DNA from: Yersinia thracica
GTDB lineage: Bacteria > Pseudomonadota > Gammaproteobacteria > Enterobacterales > Enterobacteriaceae
Assembly: GCF_902170565.1 (NCBI RefSeq)
Contig: NZ_CABHXX010000101.1
Span: 1 to 51,398, forward strand
DNA: 51,398 nt
Direction of reading: 5' to 3'
Shown: one piece after another, positions 35,551-44,245 of the stretch
Layout: the number at the start of each line of letters is the position of its first letter
Position numbering within the stretch: the stretch's first letter is position 1
Program-made: the position numbers and the translations under genes
The notes under the pieces: generated by a model
Databases searched by the model: none
What the model was told of the DNA's origin: nothing
What the model saw: only the letters and a program-made list of their open reading frames with translations

Positions 35551-36387
35551 CTAGTCGTCAATATTGTCCATCACTTCATGGCGTTTGTGATGATAATCCT
35601 CTTCATTCAGACCCTCACGCCAATAAGGGACGGCATAGAGTTGCTGGCGATCACAGCTTTTTTCACGGCGCAGGTAACGGCGTAACTGCACCACCATCCG
35701 GTCTTCACCCGCCAGCCAAAATGTCGCTTCTTCCATCGGCAAATCCAGTGTGCAGAACTGGGTGACAACCTCATCGGTTTTCTCGGTACCGCCAATGACC
35801 CAGCTAAGTTCCACACCCGCCGGCTTCACCAGGTTTAGTACATCTTGCGGAGTATCGACACGAATAATGGCATGCCCTTGCGCACTGGCAGGTAGCGTTT
35901 CCAACAATGCGGCGATGGCGGGCAGTGAAGAAGGGTCTCCAACCAGATAACTGTATGTTGCCGCAGGTAGCATGGTTTCAGGCCCGCCAGGATTGGTTAT
36001 CCCTATCCAATCATCCACTTTGGCATGACGAGCAAAATTGACCGCCGGGCCGCTATGGTCATGCAGGGCAAATTCAATGTCTATTTCACCAAGTTCAGGA
36101 CGGACGGCGCGAACAGAATAAGTTCGAACAATGGGGCGCACATCTGCTGCGGGCCATTGTGGGCCTTTTTCGCCAAGAACCGGTAATTCCGGCTGTGTTT
36201 GATGGGCTAATGGCAGGAAAACTTTCAGATGCGCGCCAGCACAATCTACTGGGTAGTTATGCAATGTTGGGCTGTGGAAAGTGATTCGACGTAAATGTGG
36301 GGAAGTGTCTGTTACCTTTTTTACCTGCACCAGACGCGGAGGGGTTGGACGATATTTGGGGGTTGCTGTGGTTGATTTTGTGGTCAC
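35551..36387 (-). CDS. Siderophore-interacting protein (FAD-dependent ferric reductase, SIP/YqjH type)
   Basis: 278-residue cytoplasmic flavoprotein that reduces ferric siderophores using NAD(P)H. The FAD domain has RTYSVRAVR (about 89-97) and DHSGPAVNFARHAKVDDWI. The C-terminal half is the SIP nucleotide-binding domain, with WLAGEDRMVVQLRRYLRRE. The GTG start at 36387 is supported by AAGGA 6-7 bases upstream. A Fur box and paired operator-like repeats lie upstream (separate entries). ViuB and YqjH are the closest named relatives. It is the second iron-release enzyme in the window after the FhuF-like one, using a flavin instead of an Fe-S centre. Confidence 0.9.
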   Translation of the reverse strand: MTTKSTTATPKYRPTPPRLVQVKKVTDTSPHLRRITFHSPTLHNYPVDCAGAHLKVFLPLAHQTQPELPVLGEKGPQWPAADVRPIVRTYSVRAVRPELGEIDIEFALHDHSGPAVNFARHAKVDDWIGITNPGGPETMLPAATYSYLVGDPSSLPAIAALLETLPASAQGHAIIRVDTPQDVLNLVKPAGVELSWVIGGTEKTDEVVTQFCTLDLPMEEATFWLAGEDRMVVQLRRYLRREKSCDRQQLYAVPYWREGLNEEDYHHKRHEVMDNIDD

Positions 36388-36402
36388 AGTCTTTCCTTCT
36401 GA

Positions 36403-36418
36403 TCTTATAGTGTCTTAT
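36403..36418 (+). promoter_or_regulatory. Operator-like element A near the SIP start
   Basis: TCTTATAGTGTCTTAT lies 15 bp upstream of the SIP GTG start, within its probable core promoter or 5' end. It matches element B (36509-36525, opposite strand) with a single one-base indel. A local regulator, possibly like the PadR-type YqjI that controls yqjH in E. coli, may bind here; no such gene is adjacent. Confidence 0.45.
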
Positions 36419-36450
36419 AAGGAATGAACTATACCATCAACCAATGTTAA

Positions 36451-36465
36451 TGATAATTATTTGCA
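36451..36465 (-). promoter_or_regulatory. Fur box upstream of the SIP gene
   Basis: TGATAAT-T-ATTTGCA has one perfect Fur heptamer and a weaker second half, 64 bp upstream of the SIP start. It sits midway between operator-like elements A and B. Fur control of a siderophore reductase is the family norm. Confidence 0.75.
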
Positions 36466-36508
36466 TAAAAGTAATTTTCATAAAAACAGATGACACAGAA
36501 CAAGTTGC

Positions 36509-36525
36509 ATAAGAACACTATAAGA
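36509..36525 (-). promoter_or_regulatory. Operator-like element B, inverted copy of element A
   Basis: The - strand reads TCTTATAGTGTTCTTAT, the same as element A plus one T. Together A and B bracket the Fur box at 106-bp spacing, about ten helical turns, which would put them on the same DNA face and permit looping. Confidence 0.45.
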
Positions 36526-36910
36526 AACACCCAAGCGGCATTGATCGTGGTGGGAGCAGGGCAAGGTGCTATATTAAAAAGTTATTTATTATAGCCGATT
36601 TTGTTTTTGAGCATTTAGCTGAGTCAAATTTACCATTTTCTATAAATCTTTATTTTTTTGAAAAATAAGGCTATTTCTCAATTTTACGTCTAAATACACC
36701 TTTTTATGGTTACCATTCACTTTGCTTAGTATAAAAAAACATAAGCAACGGTTTTTTTGTATTTGTTTGTCATCCATATCCCCCGTAAATCTATTGCTAG
36801 CCCTCGGACTTGAAGCCGCCGCAGCATTATTGGTGACGTTCACTCACCGCCTATCTGTAACGCCAGATTCTTTGGGTATATCAATCAGAATGAAATGAAA
36901 GGGGCCTGGT

Positions 36911-37867
36911 ATGAATTTCCAACAGCTTAAAATTATTCGGGAATCAGCCCGTTGCAATTACAATCTGACAGAAGTGGCAAACACACTATTTACTTCGCAG
37001 TCCGGTGTCAGTCGGCATATCCGCGAGCTAGAAGAAGAATTGGGCATTGAGATATTCATCCGGCGAGGAAAGCGGCTGTTGGGGATGACTGAACCGGGCA
37101 AAGAGTTACTGACCGTCGCGGAGCGTATGTTAAATGATGCCAATCAAATCCGCCGCCTGGCAGATGTATTTAGCAATAATGATAGCGGGCAGCTACATAT
37201 AGCGACCACACATACTCAAGCGCGTTATAGCTTACCGCGGGTGATTAAAGAGTTTCGCTTGTTGTATCCGCAGGTCAAGTTGGTGATTAGCCAGGGAAAT
37301 CCGCAAGAAATTGCCGCGATGTTGCAATCCGGCGAGGCCGATATTGGCATTGCCACTGAATTATTGATGAGTGATGAATCTGTCGCGGCATTTCCTTATT
37401 ATCGCTGGCACCATGCGATTGTGGTGCCAGAAAATCACCCATTAACACAAGAATTGAACATTACTCTGGAAACCTTAAGTACCTTGCCATTAATTACTTA
37501 CCGGCAAGGGATAACGGGCCGTTCACGTCTGGATAATGCTTTTAAAAATGCAGGATTAACACCCGATATTGCTCTCAGCGCACAGGATTCTGATGTTATT
37601 AAAACCTATGTTGAGCTGGGTATGGGCGTAGGTATTTTGGCGGATATGTCTTATGAATCACACCGCGACAAAGGTCTGGTGCGGCTCAATGCTGAGCATC
37701 TGTTCGATGCCAACACGGTATGGTTGGGATTAAAACGGGGTCAGTTACAACGTAACTTTATCTGGTTCTTTATCCAGCTCTGTAATCCAACACTTTCCCT
37801 GCATGATATTAAAGAAAAAGTGTTGGCAGAAGCGGTAGATGAAGTGGTGCTTGATTACGAAATTTAG
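36911..37867 (+). CDS. cbl: LysR-type regulator Cbl (CysB-like)
   Basis: 318-residue LysR-family activator, closely like E. coli Cbl (about 316 residues), which controls sulfonate and organosulfur use under sulfate limitation. The N-terminal HTH (1-60, NLTEVANTLFTSQSGVSRHI) and effector domain with TTHTQARYSLP, ITYRQGITGRSRLD and SAQDSDVIKTYVELG are near-invariant CysB/Cbl motifs. AAGGGG precedes the ATG. No tau/ssu sulfonate operon is adjacent, so it must act in trans. CysB is the alternative, but the N-terminus MNFQQLKIIRESAR and the ending are Cbl-like. Confidence 0.9.
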   Translation: MNFQQLKIIRESARCNYNLTEVANTLFTSQSGVSRHIRELEEELGIEIFIRRGKRLLGMTEPGKELLTVAERMLNDANQIRRLADVFSNNDSGQLHIATTHTQARYSLPRVIKEFRLLYPQVKLVISQGNPQEIAAMLQSGEADIGIATELLMSDESVAAFPYYRWHHAIVVPENHPLTQELNITLETLSTLPLITYRQGITGRSRLDNAFKNAGLTPDIALSAQDSDVIKTYVELGMGVGILADMSYESHRDKGLVRLNAEHLFDANTVWLGLKRGQLQRNFIWFFIQLCNPTLSLHDIKEKVLAEAVDEVVLDYEI

Positions 37868-37884
37868 CCCATTGGTAAAATGGC

Positions 37885-37909
37885 CTGACGATTCTGACAA
37901 AATCGTCAG
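37885..37909. terminator. Hairpin between convergent cbl and narX-like genes
   Basis: CTGACGATT (37885-37893) pairs perfectly with AATCGTCAG (37901-37909), loop 7. It includes the stop of the - strand kinase gene and lacks a U-tract on either side, so any termination is probably inefficient. Confidence 0.45.
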
Positions 37910-39687
37910 TCAAGGTCATCATTGTCCGGGGTAAATCGTACTCGTATTTCTGTCCCGCCTGATTCCCGTTGGCGAATATCACAATGCCCATTCAGACTGG
38001 AGGCTCTATCCTGCATAATCATCAGGCCGTAATGATTTGACCGCTGACTGGCTTGGCCAATCCCACAGCCATTGTCGATGATTGACATGACGATATCACC
38101 TTGCTCGACTATGACGTTGACGGCGGCCTCACTGGCACGGGCATGCTTATAAATATTATTCAGTGCTTCCCGCGCGATATTGACCATATGAATGGCTTGA
38201 TGGTTAGGAACCGCATCTGGCGGTAAGTTGAAATCGAGTGTAATAGGCAAATTGGCGCGCTCGCTGAATTCATTGACCAATGTTTGAAGTGCGGCCTGTA
38301 ATGTCGCGGCATTGAGTTTCAAGCGGAAGGTGGTCAGCAACTCACGCAGTTGGCGGTAAGCGGTATTAAGTTCATCGCGCATTTGCTTAATCAATAACTT
38401 ACTGGGTTCTGGCAAGTCCGGAACCTGAATTTGCAAACAGCTAATTTGTATTTTTAGACAGGAAAGTGACTGAGCGATGGAGTCATGCAGTTCGCGAGCA
38501 ATGGCGGAACGCTCCTCCATAAGCAGTAATTGCTGCTGGTGTCTGGCCTGACTTTCCAGTGCCAATGTGCTGGTCAATTGCTCGACTAACATATTCACTA
38601 ATTGTTGCTGATCTGAGTTGAGCGGGTTCTCTGAAGGAAGCTTTGCCAGTAATAAGCCATATTGACCCAACTTATCGGACAAACTCCAACTAACAGATTC
38701 CCGTGATGCCGCACGATCCGCAACAATAGATGAACCGCTAATGGTTAATTGAGTCGGGCGATTTTGCGGCGGCAAATATTCACCATCCAAAGCATCAGTC
38801 AGTTGTGAGCGGTAAAGGTGATTTTCATATAGACAAATTTGTACATTTTCCAGTGGTGTCAGGGTTTGTAATTGCTCAATCACTGGCACCAAACGTTCAC
38901 TGAGTGGCTGACGGGTATGCAACTGGCGGCTGCTATGATAAAGGAAAGCCAAAACTTGGTTTTTTTGTTGTAAATCAGCCGTTTTTTGGGCGACACGCTG
39001 CTCCAGATCACTATAAATTAATGAAAGTTCCTGTGACATGCGGTTTAATGCGGCCCCCAGCATCCCCATTTCGTCTCGCTGATAGGGCTGAGTGAAGCGC
39101 TTGCTGAAATCACCACGTCCAATTGCGTTCGCCATCGAGATCAATTGCAGCCATGGGCGCAATAAACGGCGGCGGAGATAATAGATAGTTGCGATCATCA
39201 GCCCCAGAGTCAGCACAATGAAAACCAACTGAATCATAGTCACCAGCAATAGGCGCTGCTCGGTTTTATGGTCAATAGCGAGTACCAATGCATCCAGTTG
39301 GTGGACAAAATCGGCCACACTGGTCGCGACATCATCGGGCTGCTTAGCTCGTAGCAGTTGTGGTTTTAAGGTGGTTTGCCAGTAACGTTCAATTTGCTGG
39401 TATTGGCTAGTTAAGCCCTCCCGTTGGAGTGCAAGCTGTAAATCACCGCTGGTTTTATCTTGCTCCAGCGCCGCCAGATAGGGCAAATCCCCCTTATCTA
39501 GCGGCACCATGGAAAGCAGCCGGTAACTTTGCATGCGCAGGGAACCTGCTTTATTGATTGCATGCGCATTACCTTGAATGCTTTGAGCCATCCATGACGA
39601 AATTGTCATACCCGCCAACCCCAACATGCCCAGCAGTATCATCAGTAAAGCAATCTGATTAACTAATGGAATTAGGTAACGTTTCAT
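37906..39687 (-). CDS. narX: NarX-like nitrate/nitrite sensor histidine kinase
   Basis: 593-residue membrane sensor kinase. TM1 (about 11-33) is followed by the nitrate-binding P-box NAHAINKAGSLRMQSYRLL (40-58), a periplasmic domain, TM2 (about 146-171), HAMP (about 172-225), a central module and a HisKA_3 core with H401 in ARELHDSIAQ. The ATPase motifs are DNGCGIG and RESGGTE. Length and end are NarX-like rather than NarQ-like. The central module lacks the four-cysteine cluster of E. coli NarX. No narL lies next to it, so its regulator (NarL or NarP) must be elsewhere. ATG 39687 is used; the upstream frame extension to 39870 is a shadow of the small bd-oxidase subunit gene. Confidence 0.85.
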   Translation of the reverse strand: MKRYLIPLVNQIALLMILLGMLGLAGMTISSWMAQSIQGNAHAINKAGSLRMQSYRLLSMVPLDKGDLPYLAALEQDKTSGDLQLALQREGLTSQYQQIERYWQTTLKPQLLRAKQPDDVATSVADFVHQLDALVLAIDHKTEQRLLLVTMIQLVFIVLTLGLMIATIYYLRRRLLRPWLQLISMANAIGRGDFSKRFTQPYQRDEMGMLGAALNRMSQELSLIYSDLEQRVAQKTADLQQKNQVLAFLYHSSRQLHTRQPLSERLVPVIEQLQTLTPLENVQICLYENHLYRSQLTDALDGEYLPPQNRPTQLTISGSSIVADRAASRESVSWSLSDKLGQYGLLLAKLPSENPLNSDQQQLVNMLVEQLTSTLALESQARHQQQLLLMEERSAIARELHDSIAQSLSCLKIQISCLQIQVPDLPEPSKLLIKQMRDELNTAYRQLRELLTTFRLKLNAATLQAALQTLVNEFSERANLPITLDFNLPPDAVPNHQAIHMVNIAREALNNIYKHARASEAAVNVIVEQGDIVMSIIDNGCGIGQASQRSNHYGLMIMQDRASSLNGHCDIRQRESGGTEIRVRFTPDNDDLD

Positions 39688-39752
39688 AAAGTGGCATTCC
39701 TTTAACCTATAAGCGTGGCAACCTTGCCGTGTTTGATCCCGCAATATTAGCG

Positions 39753-39920
39753 TTAGTGGGATTTCATACCGGCGGCAGTCATCATCATACGGAACAGCAT
39801 GGAAACTGCCAATAAAGCCAGCACACTGCCGCACCAGATAAGCAGCATCCAACCGATTCTCTTCCACCACGGGGATTTTACTGGCTCAAGTGGTTGGGAA
39901 GGTGATGGTGATTTCATCAT
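39753..39920 (-). CDS. DUF2474 small subunit of the cio-type bd oxidase
   Basis: 55-residue single-TM protein beginning with the ATG that directly follows the cioB stop (TGAATGATG). It has a short Pro/Ser-rich cytoplasmic tail, then WWKRIGWMLLIWCGSVLALL and a second hydrophobic stretch, the DUF2474 pattern. Such CydX-like subunits stabilise bd oxidases of the CioAB branch. A second ATG three bases on is equally possible. It is shorter than usual gene-caller limits and overlaps a longer shadow frame, so it may be missing from annotations. Confidence 0.85.
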   Translation of the reverse strand: MMKSPSPSQPLEPVKSPWWKRIGWMLLIWCGSVLALLAVSMLFRMMMTAAGMKSH

Positions 39921-40931
39921 TCAGTGATAACCCTGTTCGTGATTGATTTTTCCCCGGAACACATAGTAGCTCCAGAAGGTATAAACCAGAATGATTGGGA
40001 TAATAAACAGCGCGCCCACCAGCATGAATCCCAAACTTTGTGGTGGGGCGGCTGCTTGCCATAAGGTAATTGATGGCGGAATAAGATAAGGCCAAATGCT
40101 GATACCTAATCCGCTATAGCCCAAAAACACTAACAACAAGGTCAGCAGGAACGGGGCATAATGCCCGCCATGTTTGACGGTGCGCAGTAAAGCCCAGCTT
40201 GCCAATAGCACCAATAATGGGACGGGCAGGAACCAGAAAATATTAGGTAAGCTGAACCAGCGCGCTGCAATTTGCGGATGAGCCAGCGGTGTCCACACGC
40301 TGATAATGATAATAATGAGCAGCATCATCAATGTCAGTGGTCTTGCCAGCTTATGCATTACTTGCTGCACATGACCGTCGGTTTTCATGATGAGCCAGGT
40401 ACAGCCAAGCAGAGCATACGCAATGACCAGACCCAAGCCGCAGAACAGTGCAAAAGGGGTGAACCAATCAAATGGCCCGCCACTGTAGCTGCGCCCGGTG
40501 ACTGGGAAGCCGTGAATGAATGCACCTACAACCATGCCCTGCGTGAAAGTGGCAATCAGCGAGCCGCCAATAAAGGCTTTATCCCAGATATGCTGTTTTT
40601 CCTGGCTGGCTTTAAAACGAAACTCAAATGCAACACCACGGAAAATGAGTCCCAGTAGCATTAAAGTCAGCGGAATAGCCAGTGCATCAAGAATAACCGC
40701 GTAAGCCAGTGGAAATGCCCCCAGTAGCGCCGCGCCGCCCAGTACCAGCCAGGTTTCATTGCCATCCCAGACCGGGGCGACGCTGTTCATCATTAAGTCC
40801 CGATCCCGGCTATTTTTAACCAGCGGGAACAGAATGCCAATCCCTAAATCAAAGCCATCCATCACCACGTACATCATGGTGCTGAAGACAATAATGACAA
40901 ACCAAATCAATGGAAGATCAATGCCCATCAT
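39921..40931 (-). CDS. cioB: Cytochrome bd-type quinol oxidase subunit II (CioB/CydB)
   Basis: 336-residue inner-membrane subunit of a bd-type terminal oxidase, with the family start MGIDLPLIWFVIIVFSTMMYVVMDGFDLG and the repeated WDGNETWLVLGGAALLGAFP motif. About eight TM helices. Its start overlaps cioA by 4 bp, and a DUF2474 gene follows directly. The complex reduces O2 with quinol electrons without pumping protons and tends to resist cyanide and nitric oxide. Confidence 0.92.
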   Translation of the reverse strand: MMGIDLPLIWFVIIVFSTMMYVVMDGFDLGIGILFPLVKNSRDRDLMMNSVAPVWDGNETWLVLGGAALLGAFPLAYAVILDALAIPLTLMLLGLIFRGVAFEFRFKASQEKQHIWDKAFIGGSLIATFTQGMVVGAFIHGFPVTGRSYSGGPFDWFTPFALFCGLGLVIAYALLGCTWLIMKTDGHVQQVMHKLARPLTLMMLLIIIIISVWTPLAHPQIAARWFSLPNIFWFLPVPLLVLLASWALLRTVKHGGHYAPFLLTLLLVFLGYSGLGISIWPYLIPPSITLWQAAAPPQSLGFMLVGALFIIPIILVYTFWSYYVFRGKINHEQGYH

Positions 40932-42382
40932 GAGCTCCTATTTTGGTTATTGTCAGACGTCAATACATCGCCATCAGCATTAAGCGGTTCACGAATTGCT
41001 GACAGAGGGCGAGCTGGCGTGGCGTGTTGACCGGGGCCACCTTTATCTTGTTGATGACCTTCATGCGCTTTTGGCCCTTTGCGGATGAGCCGCATCATAT
41101 AGGCATAGCCCACACCAAAGACTGAGCCATACACCAGGATAAATATCAGTAAGCTGATGCTCATATGTATCTCACCATGGGATGAAACTGCATCACTGGT
41201 GCGCTGTAAACCATAAACAATCCACGGCTGGCGGCCTACTTCGGTGGTAAACCAGCCCGCCAGAATAGCAATCAACCCCGATGGCCCCATCCACAGTACA
41301 AAATAAAGAAAGGGACGCGACTGATACAGACCACCACGCCAACGGAGCCATAAACTCAAAAAACCGGCTAAAATCATCAACATACCTAACCCGACCATAA
41401 TGCGGAAAGACCAAAAAACAATGGTTGAGTTCGGGCGATCTTCCGGTGGGAAAGATTTCAGCGCTGGGATCTGTTTTTCCAGACTGTGAGTCAGAATAAG
41501 ACTCCCTAAATAGGGGATTTTCAGTGCGAAATGGGTTTTCTCTTGCTTCATGTCCGGCCAGCCAAACAGGATCAGTGGCGTCGGTTCACCGGGTTTATTT
41601 TCCCAATGGCCTTCAATAGCGGCAATTTTAGCGGGTTGATATTCCAGTGTATTCAGACCATGGGCATCACCAATAACGGCTTGCAGCGGGGCGACAATCA
41701 AGGCCATCCACATTGCCATCGACAGCATTTTTCGCATCGCAGGGGTATCGCGTTTGCGCAGTAAATGCCAGGCGGCAGAAGCACCGACAAAGAATGCTGA
41801 GGCCAGAAAAGCGGCGGTTGACATGTGCAGCAAGCGGTAGGGGAAAGAGGGGTTGAATATCACTTTTAGCCAGTCAACCGGCACCACTTGCCCATTAATC
41901 ACTTCAAAGCCTTGAGGTGTTTGCATCCAGCTATTGGAAGCCAATATCCAGAAGGTCGACATGAGGGTTCCCAATGCCACCATGCAGGTGGCAAAGAAAT
42001 GCAAACCGGGGCCAACACGATTCCAGCCAAATAACATCACACCGAGGAAACCGGCTTCGAGGAAGAAGGCTGTCAGGACTTCATAAGTCAGCAGCGGGCC
42101 GGTGATGCTGCCGGCAAATTCAGAGAAAAAGCTCCAGTTAGTGCCAAACTGGTAGGCCATCACCAGACCAGACACGACCCCCATACCAAAGTTGACGGCA
42201 AAGATTTTTGACCAAAAATGGTAAAGATCGCGGTAATCCTCATTTTTGGTTTTTAGCCATAAACCTTCGAGAACCGCCAGAAAACTGGCCAGCCCAATAG
42301 TGATAGCGGGGAAGATGATATGGAACGAAATGGTGAAAGCGAATTGGATCCTGGCCAACTCAAGAGCGGTTAAGCCAAACAT
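40928..42382 (-). CDS. cioA: Cytochrome bd-type quinol oxidase subunit I (CioA type)
   Basis: 484-residue heme-bearing subunit. H21 (FTISFHIIFP) matches the proximal heme ligand, and the GRQPWIVYGL quinol-oxidase signature is present. The Q-loop is the short, CioA-type form (QPAKIAAIEGHWENKPGEP), shorter than that of E. coli CydA, which points to the cyanide-insensitive branch. ATG 42382 has GCGAGG 5 bases upstream; an extension to 42418 is not needed. It is the first gene of cioA-cioB-DUF2474, divergent from the MocR-type regulator across 183 bp. No FNR or ArcA site is obvious there. Confidence 0.92.
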   Translation of the reverse strand: MFGLTALELARIQFAFTISFHIIFPAITIGLASFLAVLEGLWLKTKNEDYRDLYHFWSKIFAVNFGMGVVSGLVMAYQFGTNWSFFSEFAGSITGPLLTYEVLTAFFLEAGFLGVMLFGWNRVGPGLHFFATCMVALGTLMSTFWILASNSWMQTPQGFEVINGQVVPVDWLKVIFNPSFPYRLLHMSTAAFLASAFFVGASAAWHLLRKRDTPAMRKMLSMAMWMALIVAPLQAVIGDAHGLNTLEYQPAKIAAIEGHWENKPGEPTPLILFGWPDMKQEKTHFALKIPYLGSLILTHSLEKQIPALKSFPPEDRPNSTIVFWSFRIMVGLGMLMILAGFLSLWLRWRGGLYQSRPFLYFVLWMGPSGLIAILAGWFTTEVGRQPWIVYGLQRTSDAVSSHGEIHMSISLLIFILVYGSVFGVGYAYMMRLIRKGPKAHEGHQQDKGGPGQHATPARPLSAIREPLNADGDVLTSDNNQNRSS

Positions 42383-42565
42383 AGCGACCTCGCTGTAAAC
42401 ATGGTACTGCCTCATCAATCTAGAAAATAAATCGCGCCATATTGATTATTCGGGAGAGCTGCAACGGGCGATTATTTCGGGTGTAAACTTGGCAGTTAGT
42501 TAACCATAAGTTAAAGTGGCTATAATAGTGACAATTAATTCAATCTTACCTATAACAGTTGGCTT

Positions 42566-43999
42566 ATGACGCGATATGAACAGTTAGCGCAACAAATTCG
42601 GGCGCAAATACAATCCAAGGTCTGGCAAGCGGGCGACAAACTGCCTTCATTGCGGGAAAGTTGTAAGCAATCGGGGCTAAGCTTAATGACCGTGGTGCAG
42701 TCTTATCAGTTACTGGAAAGTCAGGGCTGGATCGTGGCGCGCCCGCAATCGGGATATTATGTTGCTTCACGCCCGACCCAATTGCCTCAGCCACAGCGCG
42801 GCAAAAAACTGCATCTGGATGAGCAGGTAGACATTAATACCTTTATTTTTGATGTGCTACAGGCGGGGAAAGATCCGGCCATTATGCCTTTGGGTTCTGC
42901 CTTTCCAGACCCCAGTTTATTGCTGCAACCCCGCTTGTCACGTGCGCTGGCCAGTGTCGCGCGCAAAATATCGCCACAAAGCTCAATGACTAACTTGCCG
43001 CCGGGCAATGAAAGTTTACGGCGCAATATTGCTCAGCGTTATGCCGCCAGTGGGATGAATGTTTCACCGGAGGAAATTGTGATTACCGCCGGTGCGATGG
43101 AGTCGCTTAGCCTGAGTTTACAGGCGGTTACGCAACCCGGAGATTGGGTAGTGATTGAGTCGCCAGCATTTTATGGTGCATTGCAGGCCATTGAGCGTTT
43201 GCGCTTAAAAGCCATCGCCATCACCACTCATCCGCAGCAGGGGATGGATCTCGATGCGCTTGAGCAGGTCATCAGTCAGTACCCCATCAAAGCCTGTTGG
43301 TTAATGACGCATTTTCAGAATCCGCTGGGCTGCACTATGTCTTGGCCACAGAAAAAACGGCTGGTGGGTCTGCTGCAACAAAATAATATTTCGCTGATTG
43401 AAGATGATGTTTATGGCGAATTGTATTTCGGCGCTGAGCGCCCGTTGCCGGCCAAAGCCCTCGATCAACACCGGCAAATTCTGCATTGTTCCTCTTTTTC
43501 TAAATGTCTGGCTCCGGGGTTCCGTGTGGGCTGGGTCGCGGCGGGCGAACACGCGCAGCGGGTGCAACATTTGCAATTGATGAGCACGGTTTCCGCCAGT
43601 GTTCCGACCCAGTTAGCCATTGCTGATTATCTCAGCCAAGGGGGGTACGATACTCACCTGCGCCGCTTGCGCCGCATCATGGAACAGCGGCTCAATGCGC
43701 TGCGCCAGGCGGTGGTGGAGCACTTTCCCAAGAATGTTAAAATCAGTCACCCCGCGGGAGGATATTTCTTATGGCTGGAACTGGAACCGCCTTTCAATGC
43801 CAGTGAGTTATACCAGCGAGCACTGGCGCAGGGGGTCAGTATTGCACCGGGGCGAATGTTTACCACCGGCAAGCAATTTGATCACTGTTTTCGTCTGAAT
43901 GCTTCATTTGCCTGGTCGGAACAAAGTGAAAAGGCCATTCGTATTTTGGCTATGTTGATAACTCAACTGACAGGTGGTGACGATAGCTGCTTGCGTTAG
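42566..43999 (+). CDS. MocR/GntR-family PLP-dependent transcriptional regulator (YdcR-like)
   Basis: 477-residue chimera of a GntR winged helix (1-70, AQQIRAQIQSKVWQAGDKLP...SGLSLMTVVQSYQLLESQGW) and a fold-type I aminotransferase domain (about 110-470). The PLP Schiff-base lysine is K313 in SSFSKCLAPGFRVGW and the phosphate-binding GAMESLS is intact, so it should bind PLP. It resembles E. coli YdcR. MocR regulators sense amino acids or vitamers as PLP adducts, but this target is unknown. It is divergent from cioA, so it may regulate the oxidase or itself. Confidence 0.86.
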   Translation: MTRYEQLAQQIRAQIQSKVWQAGDKLPSLRESCKQSGLSLMTVVQSYQLLESQGWIVARPQSGYYVASRPTQLPQPQRGKKLHLDEQVDINTFIFDVLQAGKDPAIMPLGSAFPDPSLLLQPRLSRALASVARKISPQSSMTNLPPGNESLRRNIAQRYAASGMNVSPEEIVITAGAMESLSLSLQAVTQPGDWVVIESPAFYGALQAIERLRLKAIAITTHPQQGMDLDALEQVISQYPIKACWLMTHFQNPLGCTMSWPQKKRLVGLLQQNNISLIEDDVYGELYFGAERPLPAKALDQHRQILHCSSFSKCLAPGFRVGWVAAGEHAQRVQHLQLMSTVSASVPTQLAIADYLSQGGYDTHLRRLRRIMEQRLNALRQAVVEHFPKNVKISHPAGGYFLWLELEPPFNASELYQRALAQGVSIAPGRMFTTGKQFDHCFRLNASFAWSEQSEKAIRILAMLITQLTGGDDSCLR

Positions 44000-44033
44000 C
44001 CCGGCCGCCTTTTCTTAATACCTGCGACTGATC

Positions 44034-44101
44034 CTCAATACTCTGTTTCTCAATAAAATTAAGACTTCTCAATACTCTGCTTCTCAATACAATCAAACTG
44101 A
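44034..44101 (+). repeat. Two tandem 34-bp imperfect repeats after the MocR gene
   Basis: Units at 44034-44067 and 44068-44101 both begin CTCAATACTCTG and carry TTCTCAATA internally, differing at about six positions. CTCAATA thus occurs four times. They are non-coding and lie 35 bp past the MocR stop. Confidence 0.85.
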
Positions 44102-44102
44102 C

Positions 44103-44121
44103 GGCTCCAGAAAATGGAGCC
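44103..44121 (+). terminator. Hairpin 104 bp past the MocR gene
   Basis: GGCTCCA-GAAAA-TGGAGCC gives a 7-bp stem with a 5-base loop directly after the tandem repeat, followed loosely by ATTTTCTTCT. It is a possible distal terminator of the regulator gene. Confidence 0.5.
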
Positions 44122-44245
44122 ATAGCCACATTTTCTTCTGCTGAAATGACCGGTTTCTTTTTACTTTCGCTGTTGTAATAAATAAATGTGTTATGCATAA
44201 ACGACTTAATTCCACACTTCTTACCCACTTATTCAACAGCAGAAA

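Larger units (their letters stand above)
36388..36910. other. Divergent SIP-cbl intergenic region
   Basis: 523 bp without a credible gene; the 67-codon ORF at 36640-36843 on the - strand has no protein features. The SIP-proximal half holds the Fur box and two inverted copies of a 17-bp element. The cbl-proximal half has a 9-base palindrome-like GTGACGTTCAC near 36833 and AAAGGGGCC before the cbl ATG. Confidence 0.5.

Noticed and set aside
36640-36843. 67-codon ORF in the SIP-cbl gap, - strand
   Set aside because: No domain, signal or ribosome site; AT-rich chance frame.
39688-39870. N-terminal extension of the NarX-like kinase
   Set aside because: The added residues are a shadow of the DUF2474 gene in another frame; the real start MKRYLIPLVNQ at 39687 fits the family.
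42383-42565. FNR site between cioA and the MocR gene
   Set aside because: TTGAT occurs near 42439 but the partner half ATCAA is missing at the right spacing.
43950-44228. 92-codon ORF on the - strand past the MocR gene
   Set aside because: It runs through the 34-bp tandem repeat and hairpin and has no recognisable protein features.
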